A stretch of DNA of 64,000 bases from Pedobacter aquae (GCF_008195825.1 NZ_CP043329.1:372001-436000); one strand, 5' to 3'. Counted from the first letter of the stretch, positions 27,728 through 38,053 are shown. The notes: generated by a model from the letters alone, not told the origin. Made by a program: numbers and translations.

Positions 27728-28540
27728 ATGAAAAAAACACAGCCCATAGGTATTTTTGATTCTGGTATTGGAGGTTTAACTGTAGCCAGCGCTATTAGAA
27801 AAGTGCTTCCTAACGAGAAGATTATTTATTTTGGCGATACAGCCCATATGCCTTATGGCGATAAATCTCCGGAAGCTATAAAATACTACAGTCTTAAAAT
27901 TGGCAAGTTTTTACAGGAAAAGGGATGTAAAGTAATTGTCATAGCTTGCAACACGGCATCATCCTTGGGTTATCAAGATTTAAAAGATTTTTTAGGAGAA
28001 GAACTACCCATTTTTAATGTGATAGACCCTGTGGTAGATTTTATTGTGAATCATCAACAATACCAAAAAGTTGGTGTAATAGCCACCAAAGCCACCATAC
28101 GTTCTAATGTTTACGCTTTAAAAATCCAACAAGCAAAACCTGCTGTTGAAGTTAAATCTTTAGCTACGCCATTATTAGCACCCATGATAGAGGAAGGCTT
28201 TTTTGAAAATAATATCAGCCAAACCATTATCAACTCTTATTTATCATCGCCAAAGCTTAAAAAAATTGATTCGCTTATTTTAGCTTGTACTCATTATCCT
28301 TTAATAAAAAAAGAAATTGAAGCATATTATCATGAAAAAGTTGAAGTGTTAAGTACTGCAGATATTGTAGCTGATGATGTTAAAAGGCAATTAGAAGCAT
28401 TAAATCTCATCAATCCTACAGAAGAGCTTCCCAAAGATGAATTTTATGTTTCTGATAAGACACCATCTTTTGAACGTAGCACTAAAATATTTTTTGGGGA
28501 TAAGATTAACCTCGTTCAAAAAAATATTTGGGATAAATAA
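27728..28540 (+). CDS. murI: glutamate racemase
   Basis: The 270-residue enzyme converts L- to D-glutamate for peptidoglycan. It shows PIGIFDSGIGGLTVAS at the N-terminus (Asp/Ser contacts), ACNTAS with the first catalytic Cys (about 75), and LACTHYPLI with the second Cys (about 187). It belongs to the conserved Bacteroidota block nadK to murI, but a terminator separates it from ompH. Confidence 0.94.
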   Translation: MKKTQPIGIFDSGIGGLTVASAIRKVLPNEKIIYFGDTAHMPYGDKSPEAIKYYSLKIGKFLQEKGCKVIVIACNTASSLGYQDLKDFLGEELPIFNVIDPVVDFIVNHQQYQKVGVIATKATIRSNVYALKIQQAKPAVEVKSLATPLLAPMIEEGFFENNISQTIINSYLSSPKLKKIDSLILACTHYPLIKKEIEAYYHEKVEVLSTADIVADDVKRQLEALNLINPTEELPKDEFYVSDKTPSFERSTKIFFGDKINLVQKNIWDK

Positions 28541-28582
28541 GCTATTTTATCATTCTTAGGGGCATTTTAGAATCTAAATCAT

Positions 28583-28590
28583 TAAGTTTG
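28583..28590 (+). promoter_or_regulatory. nuoH operon -7 promoter element (TAAGTTTG)
   Basis: It is an exact TAnnTTTG match 28 bases before the TTG start of nuoH and 43 bases after murI. It suggests that nuoH-N is transcribed as an independent unit. Confidence 0.5.
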
Positions 28591-28618
28591 CAATCTTAAT
28601 AAACTAAGCTGTTTAAGA

Positions 28619-29689
28619 TTGGACTTTTACATCCTCTATATACTTACCGCAAGCCTTATTTTTGCATTCATTGCAGTGTTTTCTCTATTTGGCGTTTACG
28701 CAGAAAGAAAGATATCTGCTTTTATTCAAGATAGGCTTGGCCCTATGGAAGTGGGTAAGTTTGGGTGGATGCAAACTCTCGCTGACATTCTTAAGCTTAT
28801 CCAGAAAGAATTTATAGTCCCTACCGTTGCAGATAAAGTGCTATTCACTTTAGCACCTGTTATCATATTTGTAGCTGTTTATTTAGGCTTTGCTGCTTTA
28901 CCTTGGGCACCTGGTTTAACACCCGTAAGTATGAATTTAGGCGTTTTTTACGTCTTTGCTATTATTTCTATTGAAGCTTTAGGGATTTTAATGGCAGGCT
29001 GGGGTTCAAATAATAAATACAGTTTAATTGGTGCGGTACGTTCGGTAGCGCAAATAGTTTCTTACGAAATTCCTATTGGCTTTGCTATCATAGCAGCGGT
29101 TATGATAGCTCAAACGTTAGATTTACAGCTTATTGGCTTAAATCAAGGTGTTTTAGCTCAACAAGAAATAAGATTTTTTGGCTTTTGGAATGTTAAAGAT
29201 ATTGGTGGCATTTTCGCATGGAATGTTTTTCAAGCTCCACATTTAATCATCGCTTATATCATCTACTTTATAGCTTCATTGGCCGAGTGTAATAGAGCGC
29301 CTTTTGATATTCCGGAGGCAGAATCTGAATTAATAGGTGGTTTCCATACCGAATATACAGGATTGAGATTCGCCTTTATCTTCTTAGCAGAGTATGCTAT
29401 GATGTTTTTGGTTGCCATGTTTGGTGTTACTTTATTTTTAGGGGCATGGAATACGCCTTTACCAAATATTGGGAACTTAAAACTAGCAGATTATACCACT
29501 GGTATGTTTTGGGGTATATTTTGGGTGTTGATAAAAAGCTTGCTTGTAGTTGCTGCTCAGATGTGGATCAGGTGGACTTTACCACGTTTACGTGTAGACC
29601 AATTGATGAGCTTATGTTGGAAAATACTTACGCCTTTGGCGTTTGCATGTTTAGTTATTTCAGGTTTATGGAGGCTGTTGTTGTTTTAA
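28619..29689 (+). CDS. nuoH: NADH-quinone oxidoreductase subunit H
   Basis: This 356-residue membrane subunit of complex I forms part of the quinone chamber together with NuoB/D. Family motifs include YAERKISAFIQDRLGPM, ADILKLIQKE, and the acidic loop NRAPFDIPEAESELI. The only possible start is TTG 28619, since an in-frame stop lies at 28583-28585. It is the first gene of a seven-gene run, with nuoI 1 base downstream. Confidence 0.93.
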   Translation: MDFYILYILTASLIFAFIAVFSLFGVYAERKISAFIQDRLGPMEVGKFGWMQTLADILKLIQKEFIVPTVADKVLFTLAPVIIFVAVYLGFAALPWAPGLTPVSMNLGVFYVFAIISIEALGILMAGWGSNNKYSLIGAVRSVAQIVSYEIPIGFAIIAAVMIAQTLDLQLIGLNQGVLAQQEIRFFGFWNVKDIGGIFAWNVFQAPHLIIAYIIYFIASLAECNRAPFDIPEAESELIGGFHTEYTGLRFAFIFLAEYAMMFLVAMFGVTLFLGAWNTPLPNIGNLKLADYTTGMFWGIFWVLIKSLLVVAAQMWIRWTLPRLRVDQLMSLCWKILTPLAFACLVISGLWRLLLF

Positions 29690-29690
29690 T

Positions 29691-30275
29691 ATGATAAAAG
29701 GAGCTTTAAACGGATTTACTACAGCCTGGAAAGGTTTATCTTTGACCCTAAAACATTTTTTTAATGCTAAAGCGGATAAGACAATTAAGTCTGTTGAGCA
29801 TAGTGGATATTTTGATCAAGCAGAAGGCATTGTAACTGTTCAATATCCAAAAGAAACTATACCTGTGCCAGAAGTGGGTAGGTATCAATTACATGTAGAA
29901 ATTAACGATTGTATTGTATGTGATTTATGCGCAAAAATATGCCCTGTTAATTGCATTGATATAGAAGCTATTAAAGCCACAGAAGCTATAGGCAAAACAT
30001 CTGACGGTTCTGTTAAAAGATTGTATACGCCAAAGTTTGATATAGATATGGCTAAATGTATGTATTGCGGTTTATGCACTACAGTTTGCCCAACAGAATG
30101 TATCACCATGACAAGCGAATATGATAGAAGCGTAGCTCATATTTCTGATTTGAATTATAAATTTGCGAATATGACCGAGGCAGAAGCCGAAGAAAAAAGA
30201 CAAGCTCTTGAACAACAATTGGCAGAGCGCCAAGCAGCTAAATTAGCAGCACTTAAACAAGACAATAAAGAATAA
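29691..30275 (+). CDS. nuoI: NADH-quinone oxidoreductase subunit I (2x 4Fe-4S)
   Basis: The 194-residue subunit carries two 4Fe-4S clusters: CIVCDLCAKICP and CMYCGLCTTVCP, each CxxCxxCxxxCP. It passes electrons between the NADH arm and the N2 cluster next to quinone. The C-terminus is a charged helical tail of about 30 residues (EAEEKRQALEQQLAERQAAK). It lies between nuoH and nuoJ in the operon. Confidence 0.94.
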   Translation: MIKGALNGFTTAWKGLSLTLKHFFNAKADKTIKSVEHSGYFDQAEGIVTVQYPKETIPVPEVGRYQLHVEINDCIVCDLCAKICPVNCIDIEAIKATEAIGKTSDGSVKRLYTPKFDIDMAKCMYCGLCTTVCPTECITMTSEYDRSVAHISDLNYKFANMTEAEAEEKRQALEQQLAERQAAKLAALKQDNKE

Positions 30276-30325
30276 TTAAGCTTTCTTTTGTTTGACGATA
30301 AAGTCATTCATCAGAAAAATAGAAT

Positions 30326-30868
30326 ATGGTAGAACAGATAGTATTTTACATTTTTGCAGCAATAGCCATTTTAAGTGGTGTTTATGTAGTAGCTAGTCAA
30401 AACTTGGTGCGTTCTGTTTTTATGTTTTTTGTTACCCTGTTAAGTGTTGCAGGATTATATGTTTTTGCCTTAGCAGATTTTGTAGCCTTAACCCAAATTG
30501 TTATTTACGTTGGCGGTGTGCTGGTCATGCTTTTGTTTGTTTTTATGCTTTCTTCAAAAGATTCTTTAGACAATATTGTGAACTTAAAGAAAGAAGCACT
30601 TTCTGCAAACAGAATTCCAGCAACTATAATCACTATAGCCTTATTAGTTATTATCATTTACGCCATTTTATTAGTTGATTTTGAACAATTAGATTGGATA
30701 AAATCTAATAAATTATTGATAGATAAAGCACAAACCAGTAATGTTCATAATATTGGCGTTAACATTATGGGGAGGTTTTTATTACCCTTCGAGTTGATTT
30801 CAATTTTATTGATGATGACCTTGGTGGGTGCTGCTCATTTAGCTAGAAAGGAGCCTAAAAATGATTAG
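30326..30868 (+). CDS. nuoJ: NADH-quinone oxidoreductase subunit J
   Basis: This 180-residue membrane subunit has five hydrophobic segments. VYVVASQNLVRSVFMF and QIVIYVGGVLVMLLFVFML are the family hallmarks, the latter including the pi-bulge helix of the proton path. Its end overlaps nuoK by 8 bases. Confidence 0.93.
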   Translation: MVEQIVFYIFAAIAILSGVYVVASQNLVRSVFMFFVTLLSVAGLYVFALADFVALTQIVIYVGGVLVMLLFVFMLSSKDSLDNIVNLKKEALSANRIPATIITIALLVIIIYAILLVDFEQLDWIKSNKLLIDKAQTSNVHNIGVNIMGRFLLPFELISILLMMTLVGAAHLARKEPKND

Positions 30869-31166
30869 TTTGCAGCATTTTCTATTTATTGCAGCTATCT
30901 TATTTTGTTTAGGTATTTACGCAGTTATCACTAGAAAAAATGCTATACAAGTTCTAATTGGTATAGAACTGATGATAAACGCCTCCATTCTAAATCTGGT
31001 AGCTTTTGCTAAATACGATGTTATCAATAACAATGGGCAGCTTTTTGCATTATTTGTTATTGTATTGGCTGCTGCTTCAGTAGCCGTTGGTTTGGTTATC
31101 ATATTAAACTTCTTTAAAAGGGTAAAAACTATTGACCCTAATAAAGCTAATTCTTTAAGAGGTTAA
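30861..31166 (+). CDS. nuoK: NADH-quinone oxidoreductase subunit K
   Basis: The 101-residue subunit has three membrane helices and the conserved buried Glu in VLIGIELMINASILN plus a second in the ALFVIVLAAASVAVGL region. It belongs to the proton-channel module of complex I (MrpC-like). It overlaps nuoJ by 8 bases and nuoL by 1 base (TAATG), so translation is coupled. Confidence 0.94.
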   Translation: MISLQHFLFIAAILFCLGIYAVITRKNAIQVLIGIELMINASILNLVAFAKYDVINNNGQLFALFVIVLAAASVAVGLVIILNFFKRVKTIDPNKANSLRG

Positions 31167-33217
31167 TGGATAGCATCATCAACATATCAAACCAAGCGGT
31201 GCTAATTTTAGCTTTCTTACTTATTTGTGCGCCATTATTATCATTTTTCTTTAGCTTAATTTTTAAACGTTTTGCTTCTTTTATAGCCATAACAGCAATA
31301 TCAACAAGTTTTATAGCAGCTATTGCCCTGTTTATAAAAGTCTGGTTTGCTAAAACGCTTCATTTTTCAATTCCTTGGATAGTTTTTAAAAATTTTGATA
31401 TCCGTTTAGGTTTTTTATTTAATGACCTAACGGTGCTCATGCTATTATTAATCACCTTAATAGCTTTATTAGTGCATGTTTACTCCGTAGAGTATATGGG
31501 TAAAGACAAACTTAAGCCACGCTATTTTGCTTATTTAAGCTTGTTTTGTTTCTCTATGTTGAGCTTGGTTTTGGCCGATAATCTTTTCTTAATATACATA
31601 TTCTGGGAGTTAGTAGGTTTTTCATCTTACCTCTTAATTGGTTTTTGGTTTGCAAAAGAGCAAGCAGTTTTAGCCAATAAAAAAGCTTTTATCATGAATA
31701 GGCTTGGCGATTTAGGCTTTCTAGCTGGTATCATGATTATGCTAAGCCATTTCCACACTTTAGATATAGATGCTTTATTTGGAAGCGGTAATTTAATGGC
31801 TTCCTCCTTTATAACCAACGGCATGTGGGTAAGTCCGTTTAACATGATGCCCGATTATTGGTTAACTATTGCCGGGCTTTGTTTCTTTGCTGGGGCGGTT
31901 GCAAAATCGGCACAATTTCCATTGCATACCTGGTTGCCAGACGCTATGGAGGGGCCAACAGCTGTTTCATCCTTAATACATGCTGCAACCATGGTAGCTG
32001 CGGGTGTTTTCTTATTGGTAAGGATAGCGCCTTTATTTAATGAAACCGTTTTAGTTGTAATAGCATCAATAGGTGTGTTTACAGCTTTTATGGCTGCCAC
32101 TATTGCACTTACTCAAAATGATATCAAAAGGGTTTTAGCTTTTTCTACCATTTCTCAATTAGGCTTTATGATGTTGGCTATTGGCGTAGGCGATGAAGCT
32201 TCTGCAATTTTTCATCTCGTTACTCATGCTTTCTTTAAGTGTTTACTGTTTTTAGGTGCAGGTATCATTATTCATGAATTACATCACTTAAAAGAAAAGC
32301 ATCAACTTCAGTTTGATGAACAAGATATGACCTTCATGGGCGGGCTCTTCAAAAGTATGCCTATAACAGCTATTGTTTTCATTATAGCCGCTATGGCTTT
32401 ATCGGGTTTACCTTTTACCTCAGGTTATTTATCAAAAGATGCTATTTTAATAAGTGTTTTTGAGTGGGCCGATGTTAAAGGAGGTATTTTCTGGATTTTT
32501 CCAATCATCGTTTCCTTAACCTCTTGGCTAACTACTTTTTATATTTTCAGAGTAGTTTTTAAGGTGTTCTTTGGAGATTTTAGACTTCCTCAATTATTAG
32601 AATTAGATCATCACCAATTTCATATCCACGAAGCTAATGCATGGTTAAAATATCCAGTAATGGTACTTGCGGTTTTTTGTTTGGCATTTGTTTTCTCTTA
32701 TCATCCATTCAGTTTAGAGGCATCTTGGTTGCTCCATCAGTTAGCACCACAGCAGCATATAGGAGGTATTTACCATATTTTGGTACCTGTTTATATCAAT
32801 ATCTTAAGCCTAGGTTTGCTATGGATTACTTATTTGGCTTATGCTAGAAACAAATTCAGTTTTGGTTTAGAACAGACTTGGATTTTTAAGTTTTCTTATC
32901 AACAATGGTACTTTAATGAGATTTATAATACAACCATCGTAAAACCTACTTTACTAAAAGCTAAAGCTTATTACTGGTTTGATAGAAATGTGATAGACGG
33001 TTTGGTAAATTCATCAGCTTCAGCTATTCTCTATATTTCAAGTTTAGCCAATTGGTTTGATGTGCATATTATTGATGGCTTAGTTAACGGTGTGGCAAGT
33101 GTGGTAGAACGTTTGAATATTTGGTTTAGAAATGTTCAGAACGGAAAAGTACAGCATTACATCATATGGATGCTTTTAATCATGATTACTTTCTTTATAT
33201 ATCTAATGATATTTTAA
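31166..33217 (+). CDS. nuoL: NADH-quinone oxidoreductase subunit L
   Basis: This 683-residue antiporter-like subunit is the most distal proton channel and carries the long lateral helix at its C-terminus. HTWLPDAMEGPTAVSSLIHA and the preceding KSAQFP segment hold the central Lys and the conserved His/Pro residues. About 16 membrane segments are visible. It is followed by nuoM after 1 base. Confidence 0.95.
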   Translation: MDSIINISNQAVLILAFLLICAPLLSFFFSLIFKRFASFIAITAISTSFIAAIALFIKVWFAKTLHFSIPWIVFKNFDIRLGFLFNDLTVLMLLLITLIALLVHVYSVEYMGKDKLKPRYFAYLSLFCFSMLSLVLADNLFLIYIFWELVGFSSYLLIGFWFAKEQAVLANKKAFIMNRLGDLGFLAGIMIMLSHFHTLDIDALFGSGNLMASSFITNGMWVSPFNMMPDYWLTIAGLCFFAGAVAKSAQFPLHTWLPDAMEGPTAVSSLIHAATMVAAGVFLLVRIAPLFNETVLVVIASIGVFTAFMAATIALTQNDIKRVLAFSTISQLGFMMLAIGVGDEASAIFHLVTHAFFKCLLFLGAGIIIHELHHLKEKHQLQFDEQDMTFMGGLFKSMPITAIVFIIAAMALSGLPFTSGYLSKDAILISVFEWADVKGGIFWIFPIIVSLTSWLTTFYIFRVVFKVFFGDFRLPQLLELDHHQFHIHEANAWLKYPVMVLAVFCLAFVFSYHPFSLEASWLLHQLAPQQHIGGIYHILVPVYINILSLGLLWITYLAYARNKFSFGLEQTWIFKFSYQQWYFNEIYNTTIVKPTLLKAKAYYWFDRNVIDGLVNSSASAILYISSLANWFDVHIIDGLVNGVASVVERLNIWFRNVQNGKVQHYIIWMLLIMITFFIYLMIF

Positions 33218-33218
33218 A

Positions 33219-34814
33219 ATGGGTTTATTATCAATTTTAATATTTGTGCCTTTACTTTTTGCTTTAATCATCTTATTAATGCCTAAAAAGTATAGTCAAA
33301 CTTTTAAATATTTTACCGTTGCCGTGGCTGTAATACAGCTAGCTATAACGGCTTATTTGTATTGCCAATTCCAAACCGGAGCAGCTTTTGCAGGTGTAAA
33401 TCAGTTAGATAGCTATCAGTTTAAAGAATATTTACCTTGGATACGTTTAGATGTAGGAAAATTTGGCGCTTTACAAATAGATTATTTATTGGGTGTTGAT
33501 GGCTTTTCTATTCCACTTTTATTTTTGTCTGCTTTGGTTATGTTAATTGCGGCATTATCATCATGGGAAATAAAAGAAAATCATAAAGGGTATTTTTCTT
33601 TAATGATGTTGTTGAACACAGCCATCATGGGTGTTTTTTGTGCTCTAGACATCTTTTTATTTTACGTTTTTTACGAGTTGATGCTACTTCCTTTATATTT
33701 CCTTATAGGGATTTGGGGAGGAGTAAGGAGAGAATATGCAGCTATTAAGTTCTTTTTGTATACTTTATTAGGTTCGGTATTTATGTTATTGGTTATTGCA
33801 GGCTTATATTTTTCTGTTATAGACCCTTTAACAGGTAACCATACTTTCAATATCGTACACATGATGAACCCAAAAAACTATGTGCCAAACGGTATATTTT
33901 CTTTCTTAGTGCATCAAGATATTTTAGGTGTCCCGGCAAGGTTGTTAGGATTTATAGTCGTGTTTATAGCTTTTGCTATTAAAGTACCTATTGTACCTTT
34001 TCATACTTGGTTGCCCGATGCCCACGTGGAAGCACCAACACCAATTTCTATCATACTAGCAGGTATATTATTAAAAGTAGGAGGTTACGGTATTATCAGA
34101 ATTGCTTACAGCATATTTCCAGATATAGCCTTAAATCTTTCTTTCTACGTAGGCTTATTAGGTGTAGTTTCTATACTTTACGGGGCTATGGTTGCTTTAG
34201 CGCAAACAGATTTAAAACGCTTAATTGCTTATTCATCTGTCTCGCATATGGGTTTTGTATTGTTAGGTTTAGCATCTCTTACCTCAGAAGGTATTAGTGG
34301 TGCCATGATGCAGATGATTTCTCATGGTTTCTTATCGGTGATGTTGTTTTTTATTGTTGGTGTGGTTTATAACCGCGTTCATGATAGGTATATCTACAAC
34401 TTTAGAGGTTTAGCAACCCACATGCCTATTTACACAGGCTTTGTGATGATTGCTTTTTTTGCTTCCTTAGGTTTGCCAGGCTTCTCTGCTTTTATTGCCG
34501 AGGCGTTTTCTTTAATAGGTGCTTTTAACTCAGAAAGTATAAATGGCCTTATTCCACGCTGGATGGCCATTTTAGGTTCTTTTGGAATATTGTTAGGGGC
34601 TGCCTATTTACTTTGGACATTGCAAAGAATGTTTTTTGGGCAGTTAAGAGTAAAAGAAGAAAGCTGGCTTATAAAATTGAAAGATTTAAATACAAGAGAA
34701 ATTTTAACCCTTGTACCGCTAGCATTTTTCGCCATATTGTTGGGCATCATGCCTTCTTTGGTTTTTAATACCATCAACTCATCTGTAAACCAGTTTATTT
34801 TATTGTTTACCTAA
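33219..34814 (+). CDS. nuoM: NADH-quinone oxidoreductase subunit M
   Basis: This 531-residue antiporter-like subunit shows the family motifs AIKVPIVPFHTWLPDAHVEA and FLYTLLGSVFMLL. The key Glu lies in the helix VFYELMLLPLYFLIG. About 14 membrane segments are visible. Its stop overlaps the nuoN start by one base. Confidence 0.95.
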   Translation: MGLLSILIFVPLLFALIILLMPKKYSQTFKYFTVAVAVIQLAITAYLYCQFQTGAAFAGVNQLDSYQFKEYLPWIRLDVGKFGALQIDYLLGVDGFSIPLLFLSALVMLIAALSSWEIKENHKGYFSLMMLLNTAIMGVFCALDIFLFYVFYELMLLPLYFLIGIWGGVRREYAAIKFFLYTLLGSVFMLLVIAGLYFSVIDPLTGNHTFNIVHMMNPKNYVPNGIFSFLVHQDILGVPARLLGFIVVFIAFAIKVPIVPFHTWLPDAHVEAPTPISIILAGILLKVGGYGIIRIAYSIFPDIALNLSFYVGLLGVVSILYGAMVALAQTDLKRLIAYSSVSHMGFVLLGLASLTSEGISGAMMQMISHGFLSVMLFFIVGVVYNRVHDRYIYNFRGLATHMPIYTGFVMIAFFASLGLPGFSAFIAEAFSLIGAFNSESINGLIPRWMAILGSFGILLGAAYLLWTLQRMFFGQLRVKEESWLIKLKDLNTREILTLVPLAFFAILLGIMPSLVFNTINSSVNQFILLFT

Positions 34815-36289
34815 TGCAAACAGGTTTAGATATAGCGCAATCCACAGAGAATATCATAGCCTCTCTGTCTTACTTTATCCCAGAGTTTATCATAACTGTA
34901 GGCTTTCTGCTGATCATTATAATAGACTTATTTATGAAAAAGGCAGAGCGTTTGGTGTTTTTTGCAACAATGTTTACACTGTTTTTAGCTGCTGTTGCCT
35001 ATCTTATTCAGTTAAATATTATACAAACCAATAGTTTGTTATTGTTTAATGGCATGTTTTTGCATAATAGCTATGTCATTGGGTTTAAGTTATTGGCTTT
35101 ATTTGCTTCATTATTATCCTTAGTGTTTTTTAATCAGGATAAAGATTTAAAAAATCACCCTAAAGGGATAAATGATTTTTATACCATTTTCTTAGGCGGT
35201 GTATTAGGTTTGCTTACGCTGATATCATCTGCAAACTTATTAATGCTTTTTTTAGCCATAGAGATGTTATCCATAGCATCTTATCTGATGGTTTCTTATA
35301 CCAATAAAGAAAAGTTACAAGCAGAAGCAGGGATGAAATATGTCCTTTTTGGAGCCACAGCTTCTGCTATCATGTTATATGGGCTAACATTTTTATATGG
35401 TTTCTCTGGAACTTTAAACCTCTATAACGATCATATTTTTACAGCTTTTGAGCAGGTAAATAGCTTCTCGGCAAGTTTAGTATTGTTAATGGTATTAGCA
35501 GGTATAGGGTTTAAACTATCCTTTGTGCCTTTTCATTTCTGGACACCAGATGCCTATCAGCAAGCGCCTACTTCTGTAAGTTCCTTTTTATCTACAGTAC
35601 CAAAAATTGCAGTTTTCGCATTTTTATTCAGATTGGCAGCACCATTTCAGCTTGTTTCTATACATTTTTCAACCATTATTTTGTTTGCAGCGGGTTTAAC
35701 CATGCTTGTGGGAAATGTGATGGCAGTTTTTCAGAAAGATTTAAAAAGATTGTTAGCTTATTCTTCTATAGGGCATACAGGTTTTTTATTGATGTTGTTG
35801 GTTTTGCCAGATGATAGCACTATGTCTAGCAACTTATGGTTTTATCTTTTTGCTTATAGTATCACCAATATTGGTGCTTTCATGAGTATCGCCTACTTAG
35901 AAGAAAGTTTTAATATTAAAACACTGCAACAATTGAAAGGCTTGGGTAAATTAAATACCATTATAGCACCTTGTTTGGTTGTATTTATGGTTTCTTTAAC
36001 TGGTTTACCTCCAACGGTTGGTTTCATGGCTAAATTTGTTGTGTTTTCTTCTTTAATTTCAGAAACTACAGCTATTGGCTTTCTAGTTCCTATATTAATT
36101 GTGGCAGTATTAACTACTGTGTTGTCTTTATTTTATTATTTTAATATTCCACTTCATATTTATCTAAAGAAACCAGAACAATTAATAGTTAAGGAAAAAA
36201 AATCTCCAATTTTTGATTTCTTCATCATAATTCTGGCTGTTATAGTTCTAATTGCTGGTGTTTTTCCTAGTTTTTTCAAAATATTTTAA
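34814..36289 (+). CDS. nuoN: NADH-quinone oxidoreductase subunit N
   Basis: This 491-residue antiporter-like subunit has FKLSFVPFHFWTPDAYQQAP and KDLKRLLAYSSIGHTGF as diagnostic motifs and about 14 membrane segments. It is the last gene of the nuoH-N run. No clear terminator hairpin follows; a 250-base AT-rich gap separates it from amt. Confidence 0.94.
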   Translation: MQTGLDIAQSTENIIASLSYFIPEFIITVGFLLIIIIDLFMKKAERLVFFATMFTLFLAAVAYLIQLNIIQTNSLLLFNGMFLHNSYVIGFKLLALFASLLSLVFFNQDKDLKNHPKGINDFYTIFLGGVLGLLTLISSANLLMLFLAIEMLSIASYLMVSYTNKEKLQAEAGMKYVLFGATASAIMLYGLTFLYGFSGTLNLYNDHIFTAFEQVNSFSASLVLLMVLAGIGFKLSFVPFHFWTPDAYQQAPTSVSSFLSTVPKIAVFAFLFRLAAPFQLVSIHFSTIILFAAGLTMLVGNVMAVFQKDLKRLLAYSSIGHTGFLLMLLVLPDDSTMSSNLWFYLFAYSITNIGAFMSIAYLEESFNIKTLQQLKGLGKLNTIIAPCLVVFMVSLTGLPPTVGFMAKFVVFSSLISETTAIGFLVPILIVAVLTTVLSLFYYFNIPLHIYLKKPEQLIVKEKKSPIFDFFIIILAVIVLIAGVFPSFFKIF

Positions 36290-36541
36290 GTCTTGTAATA
36301 GAAATAAGATTTTAAGTCATGTTTTTGGATGCTTTTTTTGTTAAATCTTGCATAAAATATGATTTGAAAAATATGTTTTTTTAAAAAAATGTTAAAATAA
36401 ATACCTGATTTTTTTAATGAATTTCATTTATGTTCTTAAAAAAGGTGTTTTTTTTGAAAAAAAACTAAAAAAATATAATATTTAGTATAAATCATATAAT
36501 TATTCCTAATTTTCAGCCATAATAAATCCAAATTTTAAACA

Positions 36542-37855
36542 ATGGCTAAGAAATTATCAAAAGTTCCGTTTATTTTTCTTGCAATTATTGCATTATTAAC
36601 GATTTTTTATCCCTCAGTACCAGGGGAGATGTTTGCTGGTGAGTATAATTCATCAGATATAGCATGGATGCTATGCGCAACAGCATTAGTATTGATTATG
36701 ACACCAGGTTTAGCGTTTTTTTATGGTGGTATGGTGAAAAAGAAAAATGTGATTTCTACCATGCTACAAAGCTTTATTTGTATGGCAATTATCACCGTTA
36801 TTTGGGTGGTTTTTGGTTTTAGTTTAGCTTTTGGCGATTCTATTGGTGGTATTATCGGTGATCCTAGAACATTTTTCATGATGAGTAATGTTATTGACGG
36901 TAAACCTTGGGTATTAGCGCCAACTATTCCTTTAGTATTGTTTGCTTTATACCAGTTAAAATTTGCCATTATAACTCCTGCTTTAATTACCGGAGCTTTT
37001 GCAGAGCGTATCAGATTCATTTCCTACTGCTTATTTATTTGCTTGTTTTTTATTGTAATCTACGCTCCTTTAGCGCATTCTACATGGCATCCTGATGGTT
37101 TGTTATTTCAATTAGGTGTACTTGATTTTGCTGGTGGTACGGTAGTTCACATGTCGGCAGGTTGGGCAGCTTTAGCTTCCGCGTTATATTTGAAAAAGAG
37201 AAACGAGCCTAGCCATTCGCCCGCCAGAATTACCTATGTTTTATTAGGTACTGGTCTTTTATGGTTCGGTTGGATAGGTTTTAATGGAGGTTCTGCTTAT
37301 GGTGCTGGTACGCTTGCCACTGTAGCTTTAGCAAATACCATGGCTGCATCAGCAGCAGCAGCTCTTGCTTGGATATTTTTTGACTCTTATAAAGGTAGAA
37401 AACCATCAGCAATGGGTACTTGTATTGGTGCGGTAGTAGGTTTAGTAGCTATTACACCAGCAGCTGGTTTTGTTACCATACCTCATTCTCTAATTATAGG
37501 TGTTGTAGCGGCTGTTGTAAGTAACCTCATTGTAGATTGGAGAACACGTACTTCTATAGATGATACCTTAGACGTATTCCCTTGCCATGGTGTTGGCGGT
37601 ATGGTTGGTATGTTGTTAACTGGTGTTTTCGCACATCAATCTATTAACGCAGCTAATGAAACGGGTAATGGTTTAATATTTGGAGAAACCCATTTATTCT
37701 TAGTGCATTTAGGCGCTTTGATAGGGGTGTCAATATTTGCATTCTTTGGCTCTTGGTTATTATTGAAAGTAACGGACATGATTAGCCCATTAAGAGTTTC
37801 AGAAGAAGATGAAGATGCTGGTTTAGATATTTCTCAACATGGCGAAAAATTATAA
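36542..37855 (+). CDS. amt: ammonium transporter (Amt)
   Basis: This 437-residue protein with about 11 membrane segments imports ammonium. The signature DFAGGTVVHMSAGWAALASA and the PCHGVGGMVGMLLTG helix, with a pore His, are present. The C-terminal cytoplasmic tail ends acidic (EEDEDAGLDISQHGEKL). No glnK/PII gene accompanies it in the window. The 252-base region upstream is very AT-rich and presumably holds its promoter, but I see no exact consensus. Confidence 0.94.
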   Translation: MAKKLSKVPFIFLAIIALLTIFYPSVPGEMFAGEYNSSDIAWMLCATALVLIMTPGLAFFYGGMVKKKNVISTMLQSFICMAIITVIWVVFGFSLAFGDSIGGIIGDPRTFFMMSNVIDGKPWVLAPTIPLVLFALYQLKFAIITPALITGAFAERIRFISYCLFICLFFIVIYAPLAHSTWHPDGLLFQLGVLDFAGGTVVHMSAGWAALASALYLKKRNEPSHSPARITYVLLGTGLLWFGWIGFNGGSAYGAGTLATVALANTMAASAAAALAWIFFDSYKGRKPSAMGTCIGAVVGLVAITPAAGFVTIPHSLIIGVVAAVVSNLIVDWRTRTSIDDTLDVFPCHGVGGMVGMLLTGVFAHQSINAANETGNGLIFGETHLFLVHLGALIGVSIFAFFGSWLLLKVTDMISPLRVSEEDEDAGLDISQHGEKL

Positions 37856-37888
37856 TAGCTTTATAAGCATTCATATTTAACAAAACAT

Positions 37889-37920
37889 AAATCCCTCTAA
37901 ATTTTTTAGGAGGGATTTTT
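37889..37920 (+). terminator. rho-independent terminator after amt
   Basis: AAATCCCTC at 37889-37897 pairs with GAGGGATTT at 37910-37918, and the stem is followed by T residues. It lies 33 bases after the amt stop. Confidence 0.82.
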
Positions 37921-38024
37921 GGTTTAAAAACACTATCAAAAGATTTAAATAAAGGTTATTACTAATAATGTTACTGGTATGACTTTTTTAATTTTTTTTA
38001 ATTTCCGCATTTAGCAAGAATTCA

Positions 38025-38032
38025 TAATTTTG
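38025..38032 (+). promoter_or_regulatory. -7 promoter element (TAATTTTG)
   Basis: It is an exact TAnnTTTG match 21 bases before the amidophosphoribosyltransferase ATG at 38054. Confidence 0.5.
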
Positions 38033-38053
38033 CACACTTATCAAATAGCTTAG

